Counted from the first letter of the stretch, positions 25,723 through 34,809 are shown. The stretch is DNA of 64,000 nt from UMGS1532 sp045542355 (GCA_045542355.1 JAZQKX010000011.1:1-64000); one strand, 5' to 3'. A program made the numbers and translations. Notes: generated from the letters alone by a model not told the origin.

Positions 25723-27777
25723 TTAATATTGATAGTTTTCTAAAAGCTTCTGAGCATTCTCGTCCGAGACTTTAAAATATGCCGTGTAGTTATAGTTCTT
25801 ATTGTTGGACTCATCGTAATAGCTTATGTGGAATTTGACTATGTTATCTCCCGCTTTAAAGCCTTCGGTATCTGAGTTTTTCAAAAGCTCCAATCTATCG
25901 GTATTCATCTCGATATGAGCTCTGGCGCTGTCGGTCCAGACCTCGGTTTCGGTGTATATCTCCTTTTCGTTCATTTCGCCCATGCGCTCTGTTGCAAGTT
26001 CCAATGCCCTTTTTGAATTAAAGGCATTATCCACCTCTAGTATTTCATAGAGCTTAGTTAGGGTTTCGGTGCACTTACTTGTTACGGGAAGATAGAAGTC
26101 ATAGTTTTCCAAACCGACTATGGTGCTTATGTTAAATTCGAAATACAGATTTGAAGCCTCACCAAGATTGATATAGTTATATATCTCCTCAAAGCTCATA
26201 TTACCGTTTTTGAGGTCCTTGAGATAAGCGCTGTAAAGAGCCTTTAGCTTCTCTTGCTCGTCGTCGCCAAGATTGAAATCCCAGATGTTGACTGTAGTTG
26301 ATTTATCATCCGCAGAGGGGAATTCGGTGTATATCTTTTTATATTCGGGAATGGATTCAAGAATTTCAACCAAGCGCTGACTGTTTTCACCGTCGATAGA
26401 TATATAACGGTTATGCTTTATACCGCCCGATACAATGGTTACCGACCACTGAGTATAGCTGCTATTGTCATCGTTATAATACTTGCTGTAGTAAGCGTGG
26501 GGATCACCTGTATTGCAATACTTAAGGTTTTCTTCCAGCGCTTCGGCAACTATCACCTTAGCCTCGGTGTTCTCTATAAATACATCTTCACTCATTGCAG
26601 TCCAATAATCCTTATACGCATTGGAGCTGAGATAAATGCCGTCGATTTCCTGAGGCTTTGGACTGTAGCTGACGGTGACACCGCGTACTCCGTACATGAT
26701 TCCAAATGTTGCTAATTCTATAAGTATGACCGCTATAAATCCAGGCATAGCCTTCACCATTGCTTTGGCACTCCTGGTGAAAATCAACTCGTAGCAACAG
26801 TATACAACAAAGGATAAAATGCTGAGAGCCACTGCCGCAATAAGTATATAGAATATATCTTCATTACTATAAACCGCTGCAAAAATTATGGCAGGTACCG
26901 CCAGTCCTACGCCGCCCGAAAGGCAAATTCTAAATATAGCGCGAAGCTTGGGGGTTGCCGCCGCCTTACCTGCGGCTTCACTATCTCGTTTTTTAAATAG
27001 AGCATAACCTAAAATCAGGTATATGATGCCAACTGCCGCGGTGTAGATAAAAGCGCTGACCGAAGGTTTCGTATAAAATCCCTCGATAAATATGGATACC
27101 ACAAAGCCAAAGGGAATCTGCGTCTTATAGGAAAGCATGGGAATTGCAGTGATGGCATCTCCCACTATAGGCAGGTTGCTGAGGGAAACATTGCTTACCA
27201 CCATAAGGAAAATGCGGGGTAAGAAAATTATCATGAGAGCTACAAGCACTGTGGAAACAGCTGTACCTGTTACACTGACTGCAACCGTAACAGCCGCGGC
27301 AATAAAGAATGCACTGACTAAGCACTCCAGGAAAAAGGCCAAGGATGCCAGATAGTTAACCACAACAAACTTAGTGCAGAATAGGGATATAATCAAAGGT
27401 AACGCTGTGCTGATTACAGCCGCGAAAACCACCCAGCTCATAACCGCCGCAAAGAAGCTGAAAAAGAGGCAACCGCGGGTTTTGGGGATTGAGAAGTAGT
27501 AGTCACTGGCGGCGCGGCTAGAGGTAAAACTAAACACAACAACCGTCATTAAAGGTGCTACCAAGCAGAAAAGTAAGACAAGCAATGGATTGATTTGTGT
27601 AAGGCTTATATACTGTACATAATTTTCATCGTACCCTCCATAATAGGTTGTTTCAAGTACTGTTGCAAGGATTGATATTACCGAGTAAAGCGACATAACC
27701 ACTGTGGTAATAAGTCCGAAAATTCTAAGGCTTCTGAGACCTTCAGCATAAACCTTTAAATCAAAATGTTTCTTCAT
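25723..27777 (-). CDS. ABC transporter permease, YtrCD-like
   Basis: 684 residues. The N-terminal half has about eight to nine hydrophobic helices starting at residue 15 (SLRIFGLITTVVMSLYSVI); a further helix near residue 345 precedes a ~300-residue extracytoplasmic domain with acidic, Tyr-rich composition. This topology is that of ABC-2-type permeases regulated by GntR/YtrA operons. The start has GGAGG and lies three bases after the ATPase stop. It works with the ATPase encoded just upstream. The exported substrate is unknown; related operons respond to cell-envelope antibiotics. Confidence 0.75.
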   Translation of the reverse strand: MKKHFDLKVYAEGLRSLRIFGLITTVVMSLYSVISILATVLETTYYGGYDENYVQYISLTQINPLLVLLFCLVAPLMTVVVFSFTSSRAASDYYFSIPKTRGCLFFSFFAAVMSWVVFAAVISTALPLIISLFCTKFVVVNYLASLAFFLECLVSAFFIAAAVTVAVSVTGTAVSTVLVALMIIFLPRIFLMVVSNVSLSNLPIVGDAITAIPMLSYKTQIPFGFVVSIFIEGFYTKPSVSAFIYTAAVGIIYLILGYALFKKRDSEAAGKAAATPKLRAIFRICLSGGVGLAVPAIIFAAVYSNEDIFYILIAAVALSILSFVVYCCYELIFTRSAKAMVKAMPGFIAVILIELATFGIMYGVRGVTVSYSPKPQEIDGIYLSSNAYKDYWTAMSEDVFIENTEAKVIVAEALEENLKYCNTGDPHAYYSKYYNDDNSSYTQWSVTIVSGGIKHNRYISIDGENSQRLVEILESIPEYKKIYTEFPSADDKSTTVNIWDFNLGDDEQEKLKALYSAYLKDLKNGNMSFEEIYNYINLGEASNLYFEFNISTIVGLENYDFYLPVTSKCTETLTKLYEILEVDNAFNSKRALELATERMGEMNEKEIYTETEVWTDSARAHIEMNTDRLELLKNSDTEGFKAGDNIVKFHISYYDESNNKNYNYTAYFKVSDENAQKLLENYQY

Positions 27778-27780
27778 GTT

Positions 27781-28680
27781 TTATACCTCCTCCATTGCGA
27801 AATCATAGCCAAGGGCACTCATCTCATAGGTGAATACCTCCTCTAAAGAAAGGGGTAAAACATCGAGAATAATGGGCATGTGTGCCTTCAGCTTTGCCAC
27901 GGTTTCTTCCTTGTCCCCTCTGATTATCATATTGGATACAGAGCCTTTTTTGGAGAAATGAAGCATATCGATGCCCTCAAAGGTTTCTTTATCGTATTCC
28001 TGACTGAGGGCAATCTGAATTTTGAAAAGAGAGGTTTTAAGGTCGGTGATTTCCCGTTCAAAAACAAGTCCACCCTTATGAAGCAGAGCCAACTGGTCGC
28101 AGGTATCCTCAAGCTCACGCAGAGAGTGAGAAGTAATTATAGCGGTTGCTTTACGCTCAACTATCTGCTCATAGATTATGCCCTTTACAACGTTTCGGAT
28201 AACGGGGTCGAGACCGTCAAAGGTCTCATCGAAAAATATATACTTAGGCTTCACGGCGAGTGCCAGAATAATAGCCGCCTGTCTTTTCATACCCTTTGAA
28301 AATCCGTTGATACTCTTTCTTGTGTTAAGCTTCAGTCTTGCGGCAAGATTTCTGAAAACCTCGTAGTCAAAGCTCTTATAGATTGAGGCATACAGCCTAG
28401 CCATACGTTCCATATCCGCGCCGTTGATGAAGTGTAAATCATCGGGCACAAACATGAACAGCTCTTTAGCTCGTGGATTTTCCCATACGGGCATACCGTC
28501 TATAAAGATACTGCCGCTGTCGGGTTTATAAATACCGCATAAAAGTCTTAAAAAGGTGGATTTACCTGCGCCGTTTGAGCCTACCATACCGTATATACTT
28601 CCCTCGGGAATTGTACAGCTGATGCCACCAAGCGCCGTAAAACCATCGAAGCTTTTGGTTAGATTTTGCACGGTAATCAT
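27781..28680 (-). CDS. ABC transporter ATP-binding protein
   Basis: 299 residues. Walker A is GSNGAGKST (34-42), the signature region is NGFSKGMKRQ (the usual LSGGQ is FSKGM, as in YtrB/YhaQ-type exporters), Walker B is YIFFDETFDGLD with DET instead of the usual DEP, and the H-loop is ITSHS. The C-terminal ~90 residues form an accessory domain. It couples ATP hydrolysis to the neighbouring 684-residue permease. Middle gene of a GntR-ATPase-permease operon, starting 12 bases after the regulator. Confidence 0.92.
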   Translation of the reverse strand: MITVQNLTKSFDGFTALGGISCTIPEGSIYGMVGSNGAGKSTFLRLLCGIYKPDSGSIFIDGMPVWENPRAKELFMFVPDDLHFINGADMERMARLYASIYKSFDYEVFRNLAARLKLNTRKSINGFSKGMKRQAAIILALAVKPKYIFFDETFDGLDPVIRNVVKGIIYEQIVERKATAIITSHSLRELEDTCDQLALLHKGGLVFEREITDLKTSLFKIQIALSQEYDKETFEGIDMLHFSKKGSVSNMIIRGDKEETVAKLKAHMPIILDVLPLSLEEVFTYEMSALGYDFAMEEV

Positions 28681-28692
28681 CGAATTTACCTC

Positions 28693-29064
28693 CTATTTGT
28701 TTTCGGTGTAACTTTCTTTCACTGCGGAAATTATTTCATCGATGTAAACACCTGCGAGTCTTAGTTCTCCCGCAAGTTTCTTTATATCGCTGAGCAGAAC
28801 TCGTTTGTTATTGCCGATTATCTCCACTGCATTTTCCGCAACGTAACAGCCTTTTCCAGGAACGGAAACCAGAACTCCTCTACCCGTCATTTCGGAATAG
28901 GCTTTACCCACTGTGTTTGGGTTGACCGATGCATCCAACGAGAGCTTACGAACCGAGGGCATTGCATCACCGGCACCTATGATACCCATAAGTATGTACC
29001 TCTCTGTCTGCTCAATCAACTGCTCATACACAGGCTTTTGAGACATGTTGTCTATCTTAAACAT
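28693..29064 (-). CDS. GntR-family transcriptional regulator, YtrA subfamily
   Basis: 123 residues: an N-terminal winged helix-turn-helix (PVYEQLIEQTERYILMG, AMPSVRKLSLDASVNPNTVGKAYSEM, GVLVSVPGKGCYV) and a short C-terminal helical dimerisation segment with no ligand-binding domain. That is the YtrA arrangement. First gene of the ABC exporter operon, preceded by GGAGGTG and by a palindromic operator overlapping the transcription start, so autorepression relieved by an envelope signal is the expected mode. Confidence 0.9.
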   Translation of the reverse strand: MFKIDNMSQKPVYEQLIEQTERYILMGIIGAGDAMPSVRKLSLDASVNPNTVGKAYSEMTGRGVLVSVPGKGCYVAENAVEIIGNNKRVLLSDIKKLAGELRLAGVYIDEIISAVKESYTENK

Positions 29065-29090
29065 AAGACACCTCCGGAATGGTGCGTATT

Positions 29091-29117
29091 AACCGTACTA
29101 TGCCGATTAGTACAGTT
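29091..29117. promoter_or_regulatory. YtrA-type operator palindrome
   Basis: AACCGTACTA (29091-29100) and TAGTACAGTT (29108-29117) are inverted repeats with one mismatched pair and a seven-base centre. The site lies immediately downstream of the -10 element, at the likely transcription start, a position suited to repression by the adjacent GntR protein. Confidence 0.7.
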
Positions 29118-29119
29118 GT

Positions 29120-29148
29120 AATATACCACGGTTTTTACACTTTGTCAA
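29120..29148 (-). promoter_or_regulatory. Promoter of the GntR-ABC operon
   Basis: Minus-strand TTGACA (29143-29148) and TATATT (29120-29125), 17-base spacer, directly adjoining the operator. Confidence 0.82.
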
Positions 29149-29170
29149 TACTTTCTTCAAAATAATTTTA

Positions 29171-29199
29171 TTGACAGCAAATTTTTGGGAATGTATAAT
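29171..29199 (+). promoter_or_regulatory. Promoter of cysK
   Basis: Consensus TTGACA (29171-29176) and TATAAT (29194-29199) with a 17-base spacer. There is no room for an S-box or T-box leader before the gene. Confidence 0.85.
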
Positions 29200-29228
29200 A
29201 TTAGCAAAGCTTGAAAGGGCGTATGTTT

Positions 29229-30155
29229 ATGAACATTAAAAACAATGTTGCCGAGCTTGTGGGAAACACCCCGCTTATGGCTCTGAATAACTACAAAAAG
29301 CACTTAAATGTAAACGCTGAAATACTTGTTAAATTAGAATATTTTAATCCTGCGGGAAGTGTTAAGGACAGGGTGGCTCTTAATATGATTGAGGAAGCCG
29401 AAAAGCGAGGAATCCTTCAAAAAGGCTCGGTTATTATCGAGCCAACCAGTGGAAACACAGGTATCGGTCTTGCGGCGATTGCCAACGCTAAGGGATACAA
29501 GCTCATCCTCACCATGCCCGACAGCATGAGCATTGAGAGAAGAAAACTGCTTAAAGCCTACGGCGCGGAAATTGTGCTAACCGAGGGGAAGCTCGGTATG
29601 CAGGGCGCTGTGGACAAAGCCACCGAATTAAAGGCTCAATATGAAAACAGCTTCATTGCGGGACAATTCTACAACCCCGACAATCCCGAGGCGCATTACA
29701 AAACCACAGGTCCCGAAATCTGGAGAGATACCGAGGGCAAGGTGGACATATTAGTGGCGGCTTTCGGTACAGGCGGAGCGGTTTCGGGCACAGGCAAATA
29801 TCTGAAAGAGAAAAATCCCGATATCAAAGTCATCGGTGTTGAGCCTGACGACTCTCCATTGGTTACAAAGGGTACGGCGGGACCCCACAAAATTCAGGGT
29901 ATCGGCGCGAATTTTATACCCGACAACTTAGACTTAAAGGTTATAGACGAGTTTGTGACTGCGACCACAGAAGAAGCCTACTCAGCCCTACGCGACTTGG
30001 CGAAGCTGGAGGGTGTGCTTGTAGGAATCAGTTCGGGAGCCGCACTCAGCGCTGCGAAAAAAATAGCCAATCGTCCCGAAAATACAGGTAAAACAATAGT
30101 TGTCATACTTCCCGATACAGGAGAAAGATATCTATCTTGCGAGGTGTTCGAATAA
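29229..30155 (+). CDS. cysK: Cysteine synthase (O-acetylserine sulfhydrylase)
   Basis: PLP enzyme making cysteine from O-acetylserine and sulfide. The PLP lysine is Lys46 in PAGSVKDR; the EPTSGNTGIGLA substrate loop, the GTGGAVSGTGKYLKE phosphate-binding loop, and a C-terminal GISSGAALSAA are present. 308 residues from the ATG at 29229, which sits nine bases after AAAGGG; ATG at 29223 is an alternative, with poorer spacing. Single-gene unit with a strong promoter and terminator. Confidence 0.95.
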   Translation: MNIKNNVAELVGNTPLMALNNYKKHLNVNAEILVKLEYFNPAGSVKDRVALNMIEEAEKRGILQKGSVIIEPTSGNTGIGLAAIANAKGYKLILTMPDSMSIERRKLLKAYGAEIVLTEGKLGMQGAVDKATELKAQYENSFIAGQFYNPDNPEAHYKTTGPEIWRDTEGKVDILVAAFGTGGAVSGTGKYLKEKNPDIKVIGVEPDDSPLVTKGTAGPHKIQGIGANFIPDNLDLKVIDEFVTATTEEAYSALRDLAKLEGVLVGISSGAALSAAKKIANRPENTGKTIVVILPDTGERYLSCEVFE

Positions 30156-30162
30156 AAAATAT

Positions 30163-30204
30163 AAGGGTGTCCCGACAGTCTAAACAGTTGAGACACCCTT
30201 TTTA
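30163..30204 (+). terminator. Terminator of cysK
   Basis: AAGGGTGTC pairs with GACACCCTT and is followed by TTT, directly after the cysK stop. It may also act weakly on the convergent gene ending at 30214. Confidence 0.82.
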
Positions 30205-30213
30205 AACTTTAAA

Positions 30214-30900
30214 TTATAGCTTATAAACACCCGAATCAAGGCGGACTAAGGCAACACCGCCTATTTTGATGAACTGGTGCACAGGCTCGTCGAAGCTCAG
30301 ATACTCAGAAACCGAGAAGTTATTAGTGTTAACCTCCCAGATTTTCCCATTGCCTGAGTTGCAGACAAAGAGTCTGTCGTCCTCTAAGAACATACCTGTT
30401 GGGTTGAGGAACGCGGAATTTTCTCCACCGATACGAAGCTCCTCGCGCATGGTTTTTATGTTTATTCGGCTGATGCATCCGCTCTCGGGGAAGCTTGCCC
30501 AGATTGAGCCGCCCTGAAGCACCACCTCTGCGGCGCCCTTGCCATCGTACATAATCGTTCCCTCCCACTTTATGCGGGCTTCGGAATCGAAAATTTTGGC
30601 GCTTCCATCGGGATAGTAGCAAAAGAGCATATCGCCCTGCAAAAAGATGGTTTTCCAGTAAAAAGGATTTTCCAACTGATTTTCTATGAGCTTATAGCAC
30701 TGTCCGAACTTTGCCAACTGGTATACACTTCTTGTAACAGGGCTTACAGTCTCGTTGCGGAAAGAAACGAGACTATACGCCACAACCATTTTTCCGTCGT
30801 CACCATCGTCGTTTTTACAAAAAGCAACAATGAATCCGCTGGGCAGAGGCAGTATATTCAAGGCATTGTTATCAAAAATTTTAGTCATCTGAATCATCAT
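30214..30900 (-). CDS. Hypothetical beta-propeller-like (NHL/SMP-30-type) protein
   Basis: 228 residues without signal peptide or membrane segment. I do not recognise the family with certainty. Repeated short strands and the segment FLNPTGMFLEDDRLFVCNSGNGKIWEVNT look like one blade of an NHL or SMP-30-type propeller; the rest has comparable strand-rich texture. Two adjacent ATG codons and one four codons on are possible starts, with only a weak AGAGA upstream. It lies between cysK (convergent) and mtaB, with no obvious functional partner. Confidence 0.5.
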   Translation of the reverse strand: MMIQMTKIFDNNALNILPLPSGFIVAFCKNDDGDDGKMVVAYSLVSFRNETVSPVTRSVYQLAKFGQCYKLIENQLENPFYWKTIFLQGDMLFCYYPDGSAKIFDSEARIKWEGTIMYDGKGAAEVVLQGGSIWASFPESGCISRINIKTMREELRIGGENSAFLNPTGMFLEDDRLFVCNSGNGKIWEVNTNNFSVSEYLSFDEPVHQFIKIGGVALVRLDSGVYKL

Positions 30901-30961
30901 TTCTCTACATTATTCTACAAATATATTAAACCAAAGCAAGGCTTCCGTCAAGTACTGATTT

Positions 30962-32248
30962 TTATACAATCTCTCCCAACATATACTCGCCCTTGGTTTC
31001 TAAAAGTCTCACGCAACGGGTCTCCCCCTCTAAAGCTAAATCAGTCTCCACCCGCACTCGGGTATAGTTTTTGGTGTAGCCCTCTATATATCCCTGCTTC
31101 AGCGTTTCAAAGATAACCTCTTGGCATGAGCCTATCTGGGAATTTAAGAATTCAATTCCGCTTTCCTCCGCCGCCTTTATCATTTCGGCGCTTCTTCTTT
31201 GTTTTACGCTGTTTTCGATATGTCCCGACAGCTTAGCGGCGGCTGTCCCCTCTCTTTTGGAATATGCAAAAACATGGCACTTTGAAAATCTACATTTTTT
31301 AACAAACTCTAATGAAGCTTTGAATTCCTCCTCTGTCTCCCCTGCAAATCCCACCATTACATCGGTTGTAAAGGCGGCATCGGGGAATGCGGCGCGGATT
31401 CTGGTTATAAGGTCAAAATAGAAAGCGGAATCATAGTGCCTGTTCATACGCTTCAAGGTCTCATCACAGCCCGACTGCAAGGACAGGTGAAAATGAGGAC
31501 AGAATTTTTCTACACCCTTTAGTCTCTCAAGCATTTCATCGTTTATATGGTCTGGCTCAAGAGATCCTAAACGGACGCGACTGATGGACGGCACCTCCGC
31601 TACCGCTTCCACAGCATCGCATATATTACCGACCGAATCACTTCCATAAGCCGAAAGGTTTATGCCAACAAGCACAACTTCGGAATATCCGTTTTCACCG
31701 AGAGTCTTAGCCTCGTTGCGAATTCTTTCCAAAGGTTTGGAACGCACTCTGCCTCTGGCATATGGAATAGCGCAATAGGAACAGAAACGATTGCAACCGT
31801 CCTCGATTTTCATATAGGCGCGGGTGCGCTCGTTGAACTCACAAATATCGGGGGTTTTGTAATTTTCTCCAGTTTCATGGGGTTCCACGGCAATTATTCT
31901 TTTACGGTTTTGGAGAAATTCTTTAACCAAAAGCGGAATTTTGCTGTGGTCAGTATTGCCGAACACAATGTCCGCCTCATCTAAATCCTCGGCGGATTTC
32001 GGGAAAGCCTGAGCCATACATCCGCAAAGCACAGTGACGGCATCGGGATACTTTCTTCTAAGATGACGGAGGGTCTGTCTGGTCTTACGGTCGCTCTCAG
32101 CGGTTACTGTGCAGGAATTAAGCACCAGTACATCGGGAGATTCCTCTGTAGACACAGACTCATATCCTTGTGCTTTGAACAATCGGCGCATTGCCTCTGT
32201 TTCATATTGATTCACTTTACAGCCTAAAGTGGTAAATGCTATTTTCAA
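30962..32248 (-). CDS. mtaB: tRNA ms2t6A methylthiotransferase MtaB
   Basis: Radical-SAM enzyme that adds a methylthio group to t6A37 of ANN-decoding tRNAs. The UPF0004 domain (FTTLGCKVNQYETEAM, NSCTVTAESDRK, CGCMAQ) gives the three Cys of the auxiliary cluster; the radical-SAM motif is CNRFCSYCAIPYARG; a TRAM-like domain closes the 428 residues. The GCKVNQYE signature distinguishes MtaB from MiaB. Its substrate modification t6A depends on TsaE/TsaB, encoded 2-3 kb away. Confidence 0.93.
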   Translation of the reverse strand: MKIAFTTLGCKVNQYETEAMRRLFKAQGYESVSTEESPDVLVLNSCTVTAESDRKTRQTLRHLRRKYPDAVTVLCGCMAQAFPKSAEDLDEADIVFGNTDHSKIPLLVKEFLQNRKRIIAVEPHETGENYKTPDICEFNERTRAYMKIEDGCNRFCSYCAIPYARGRVRSKPLERIRNEAKTLGENGYSEVVLVGINLSAYGSDSVGNICDAVEAVAEVPSISRVRLGSLEPDHINDEMLERLKGVEKFCPHFHLSLQSGCDETLKRMNRHYDSAFYFDLITRIRAAFPDAAFTTDVMVGFAGETEEEFKASLEFVKKCRFSKCHVFAYSKREGTAAAKLSGHIENSVKQRRSAEMIKAAEESGIEFLNSQIGSCQEVIFETLKQGYIEGYTKNYTRVRVETDLALEGETRCVRLLETKGEYMLGEIV

Positions 32249-32348
32249 TCAAATCACCATTTTGTACATTTTCTAAAAATAATTATACAATTACTTCTCC
32301 TAATAATCAATCCAAAAAAATTTACAAACAAAAATTTCCTCGTTTTGC

Positions 32349-32377
32349 TTGACTTTTTTTCTAAAATAAAAGATAAT
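32349..32377 (+). promoter_or_regulatory. Promoter of rex
   Basis: TTGACT (32349-32354) and GATAAT (32372-32377) with a 17-base spacer, about 35 bases before the rex start. Confidence 0.75.
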
Positions 32378-32412
32378 ATTTAATGTAATTTTTCGAAAGG
32401 AAATGGTTACAG

Positions 32413-33051
32413 ATGAGCAAACCATATATTTCCGCTTACGTTATAAAACGACTGCCCAGATACTACCGCCATCTCGCAGAATTAAAGGCTGAGGGTAAGG
32501 TGCGGATCTCCTCAGTGCAGTTGGCAAAACGATTGGGGCTTACCGCCAGTCAGATAAGGCAAGACCTTAACTGTTTCGGTGGTTTCGGTCAGCAGGGTTA
32601 CGGTTATAATATAGAGCAACTACATTATGAAATAGGAAACATTTTAGGCTTTCAAAACAGCAAAAAAACCATCCTTATCGGTGCTGGTAACCTTGCCCGT
32701 GCTGTGGCGTTACATATGGGTTTCGAGGCTAAAGGCTTCAGCCTTATAGGTATTTTTGATAAGAAACAGTCCATCATAGGCGACGTTGTAAAGGGCCTTC
32801 CTATACGGCATATAGACACCATCGACGATTTCTGCCGTGAAAACAAGCCCACTACTGCCATTCTCTGCATACCCAAGGATCAGGTTAAAGAGGTTGCCGA
32901 CCAGCTCATCCGCTTGGGGGTAAACAGCTTTTGGAATTTCAGCCACTATGATTTATCCATCGACTATCCCAACTTAGCGGTTGAAAACGTACATCTTGGC
33001 GACAGTCTTATGACACTTAGCTATAAAATCGCCAATCTTGAAACGGATTAA
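32413..33051 (+). CDS. rex: Redox-sensing transcriptional repressor Rex
   Basis: 212 residues. The N-terminal winged helix (PYISAYVIKRLPRYYRHLAEL, then LGLTASQIRQDLNCFGGFGQQGYGY) and the C-terminal Rossmann domain (TILIGAGNLARAVA, then FWNFSHYDL) match Rex throughout. Rex senses NADH/NAD and controls fermentation and respiration genes in Bacillota; its usual operator is TTGTTAA-N4-TTAACAA. In this window only one similar site was seen, upstream of gap. GAAAGG precedes the ATG. Confidence 0.95.
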   Translation: MSKPYISAYVIKRLPRYYRHLAELKAEGKVRISSVQLAKRLGLTASQIRQDLNCFGGFGQQGYGYNIEQLHYEIGNILGFQNSKKTILIGAGNLARAVALHMGFEAKGFSLIGIFDKKQSIIGDVVKGLPIRHIDTIDDFCRENKPTTAILCIPKDQVKEVADQLIRLGVNSFWNFSHYDLSIDYPNLAVENVHLGDSLMTLSYKIANLETD

Positions 33052-33071
33052 TATTTTTTATATTGCCAACA

Positions 33072-33113
33072 AAAAAGAGTTTTCGAAAGGTAAACCCCAT
33101 CGAAAACTCTTTT
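33072..33113. terminator. Bidirectional terminator between rex and rodA
   Basis: AAAAGAGTTTTCG pairs with CGAAAACTCTTTT, with a T-run on both strands, between two convergent genes. The arms and flanking ATCG match the terminator at 16839-16885. Confidence 0.85.
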
Positions 33114-33127
33114 CAATTTATAATGAA

Positions 33128-34258
33128 TCAATATAAATCATCATGCAAGTAAAGAGTGCTTGACGACTTATGCATATAAACGCTGAGCACAAGCCCTATG
33201 CCACAGAAAAGACACAGCAATGAAGTACCACCCGCCGAAAAGAAGGGCAAGGTAACACCGATAACAGGAAGCCATGAAACGCACATTCCAACATTTATGA
33301 TAATTTGAGCCAACAGCATTGCAAAAACTCCAACACAGATATAGCTCCCCATTTTATCTCGGGAACGATTGCTTACAAAAAGCACTCTGAGTCCGATTGC
33401 AAGTAGAAGTCCCAACACAGCCATGCAACCGAAAAAGCCCAGCTCCTCGCCGATGGACGTAATAATAAAATCGTTATACCCCTCGGGTATACTGCCCGAC
33501 TGCACAAGGTCACCCTCGAAAAGCCCCTTGCCCCAGAATCCTCCATTGGCAAAAGCTATTCTGCCTCTCCATTGTTGCCAACCGCTACCGAGCAGGTCTG
33601 CCTCTAAATCAAACAGCGAAAGAATTCTTGTGCGCTGGTCGTCGTTGAGAAGATAAAAATAAGCAACGGGAATAATTGCAATAACAGCAACAAAAGCCAT
33701 TATAAAATAGCGGATTTTAAGCCCTGCGGCAAACATCATAGCCAAAAACATTGAGAAGAACACAATAGCTGTACCATCGTCACCCTGCAAATGTATCAGC
33801 ACCACGGGAAAGGCACCGTGGAGACACAGGAGTATAACATTGTAAAATTTATTCAGCTTGTCCTGTACAGCCGAAAGATGGAGGCTGAATGTAATTATAA
33901 AAATAATCTTTAGAAATTCAGAAGGCTGAAAGGAAACATTACCTGGAAGCAAGAGCCACGCCTTATCGTCGGTGCCATCAGGAGCATAGCCTATAAAAAA
34001 AGTGAGAATTACAGGCACCAAGCCCACCAACACAGCAAGAGGCCAGAGCTTTTTATATATCTTATAATCGAATTTTGAAATGATTATAGCCACAATAACG
34101 CCCATAACAAAGCCCAACATCTGCATTATAAACTGACGGAGAGATCCAGCAGAAAGCACCGCCACCCCTCCGTATAGCGAAGCAAAGCAACAAAGAGCAA
34201 CCAGCACCTTGTCACATTCGCGTATATAGTCAGCTATACTCGAAAGCATTCTGTTCAT
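33128..34258 (-). CDS. rodA: Rod-shape peptidoglycan polymerase RodA (SEDS family)
   Basis: 376 residues with about ten transmembrane helices. The SEDS signatures are FQPSEFLKI, the extracellular loop GKGLFEGD...EGYNDFIITSIGEELGF carrying the catalytic Asp263 equivalent, and TLPFFSAGGTSLL near the end. It polymerises lipid II glycan strands with a class B penicillin-binding protein. RodA rather than FtsW is suggested by the EGYNDFI form and the absence of a division cluster; the call could also be a sporulation SEDS (SpoVE). Monocistronic, convergent with rex. Confidence 0.85.
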   Translation of the reverse strand: MNRMLSSIADYIRECDKVLVALCCFASLYGGVAVLSAGSLRQFIMQMLGFVMGVIVAIIISKFDYKIYKKLWPLAVLVGLVPVILTFFIGYAPDGTDDKAWLLLPGNVSFQPSEFLKIIFIITFSLHLSAVQDKLNKFYNVILLCLHGAFPVVLIHLQGDDGTAIVFFSMFLAMMFAAGLKIRYFIMAFVAVIAIIPVAYFYLLNDDQRTRILSLFDLEADLLGSGWQQWRGRIAFANGGFWGKGLFEGDLVQSGSIPEGYNDFIITSIGEELGFFGCMAVLGLLLAIGLRVLFVSNRSRDKMGSYICVGVFAMLLAQIIINVGMCVSWLPVIGVTLPFFSAGGTSLLCLFCGIGLVLSVYMHKSSSTLYLHDDLY

Positions 34259-34389
34259 AAAATCAATTCCTTTAAAGCTTTGTCAAAGATATTATATATT
34301 ATTTATTGCTACACTGCAAGTATACTTTTTGTTAATTTTGTTCTTTAATTCCTGAAATGTTTGTGGTATACTTATATTCGGTGAGTAAT

Positions 34390-34806
34390 ATGGTATATAT
34401 TTCCGAAAGTACAAACGACACATTAAATATAGGAAAAAAACTGGCAGAGAGACTAACAGGCGGCGAGGTAATTGCGCTGTATGGTGATTTAGGTGTCGGT
34501 AAGACCCATTTGATTTCGGGTCTGGCTCAGGGGTTGGGCTTCCAAGGTGAAACCTCCTCCCCAACCTTTTCCATTGTGAATGAATATCGCGGAGGTCGGT
34601 TCCCCCTTTTCCATTTCGATATGTACAGAATCTCAGGTTGGGAGGATTTGGAGACCACAGGCTTCTTCGACTACTCCGAGGAGGGCGGTGTTATCGCCAC
34701 CGAATGGAGCGAGAATATTGAGGCGGCTCTGCCCGAAAACCACATTAAAATCACTATTTCTAGAATCGACGACAACACCCGAAAGATCACCGTGGAGGGA
34801 ATTTAA
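34390..34806 (+). CDS. tsaE: tRNA threonylcarbamoyladenosine biosynthesis ATPase TsaE
   Basis: 138 residues with a P-loop GDLGVGKTH (32-40), then ETSSPTFSIVNEY, FDMYRI and ATEWSE, all signatures of TsaE (YdiB/YjeE). It energises the TsaB-TsaD-TsaE complex that makes t6A37. The ATG at 34390 has GGTGAG upstream; the longer frame from 34357 adds 11 residues without a site. tsaB follows three bases later. Confidence 0.94.
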   Translation: MVYISESTNDTLNIGKKLAERLTGGEVIALYGDLGVGKTHLISGLAQGLGFQGETSSPTFSIVNEYRGGRFPLFHFDMYRISGWEDLETTGFFDYSEEGGVIATEWSENIEAALPENHIKITISRIDDNTRKITVEGI

Positions 34807-34809
34807 TAT

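Noticed and set aside
32278..32412. Rex autoregulatory site before rex
   Set aside because: No TTGTTAA-N4-TTAACAA-like palindrome is present near the rex promoter.
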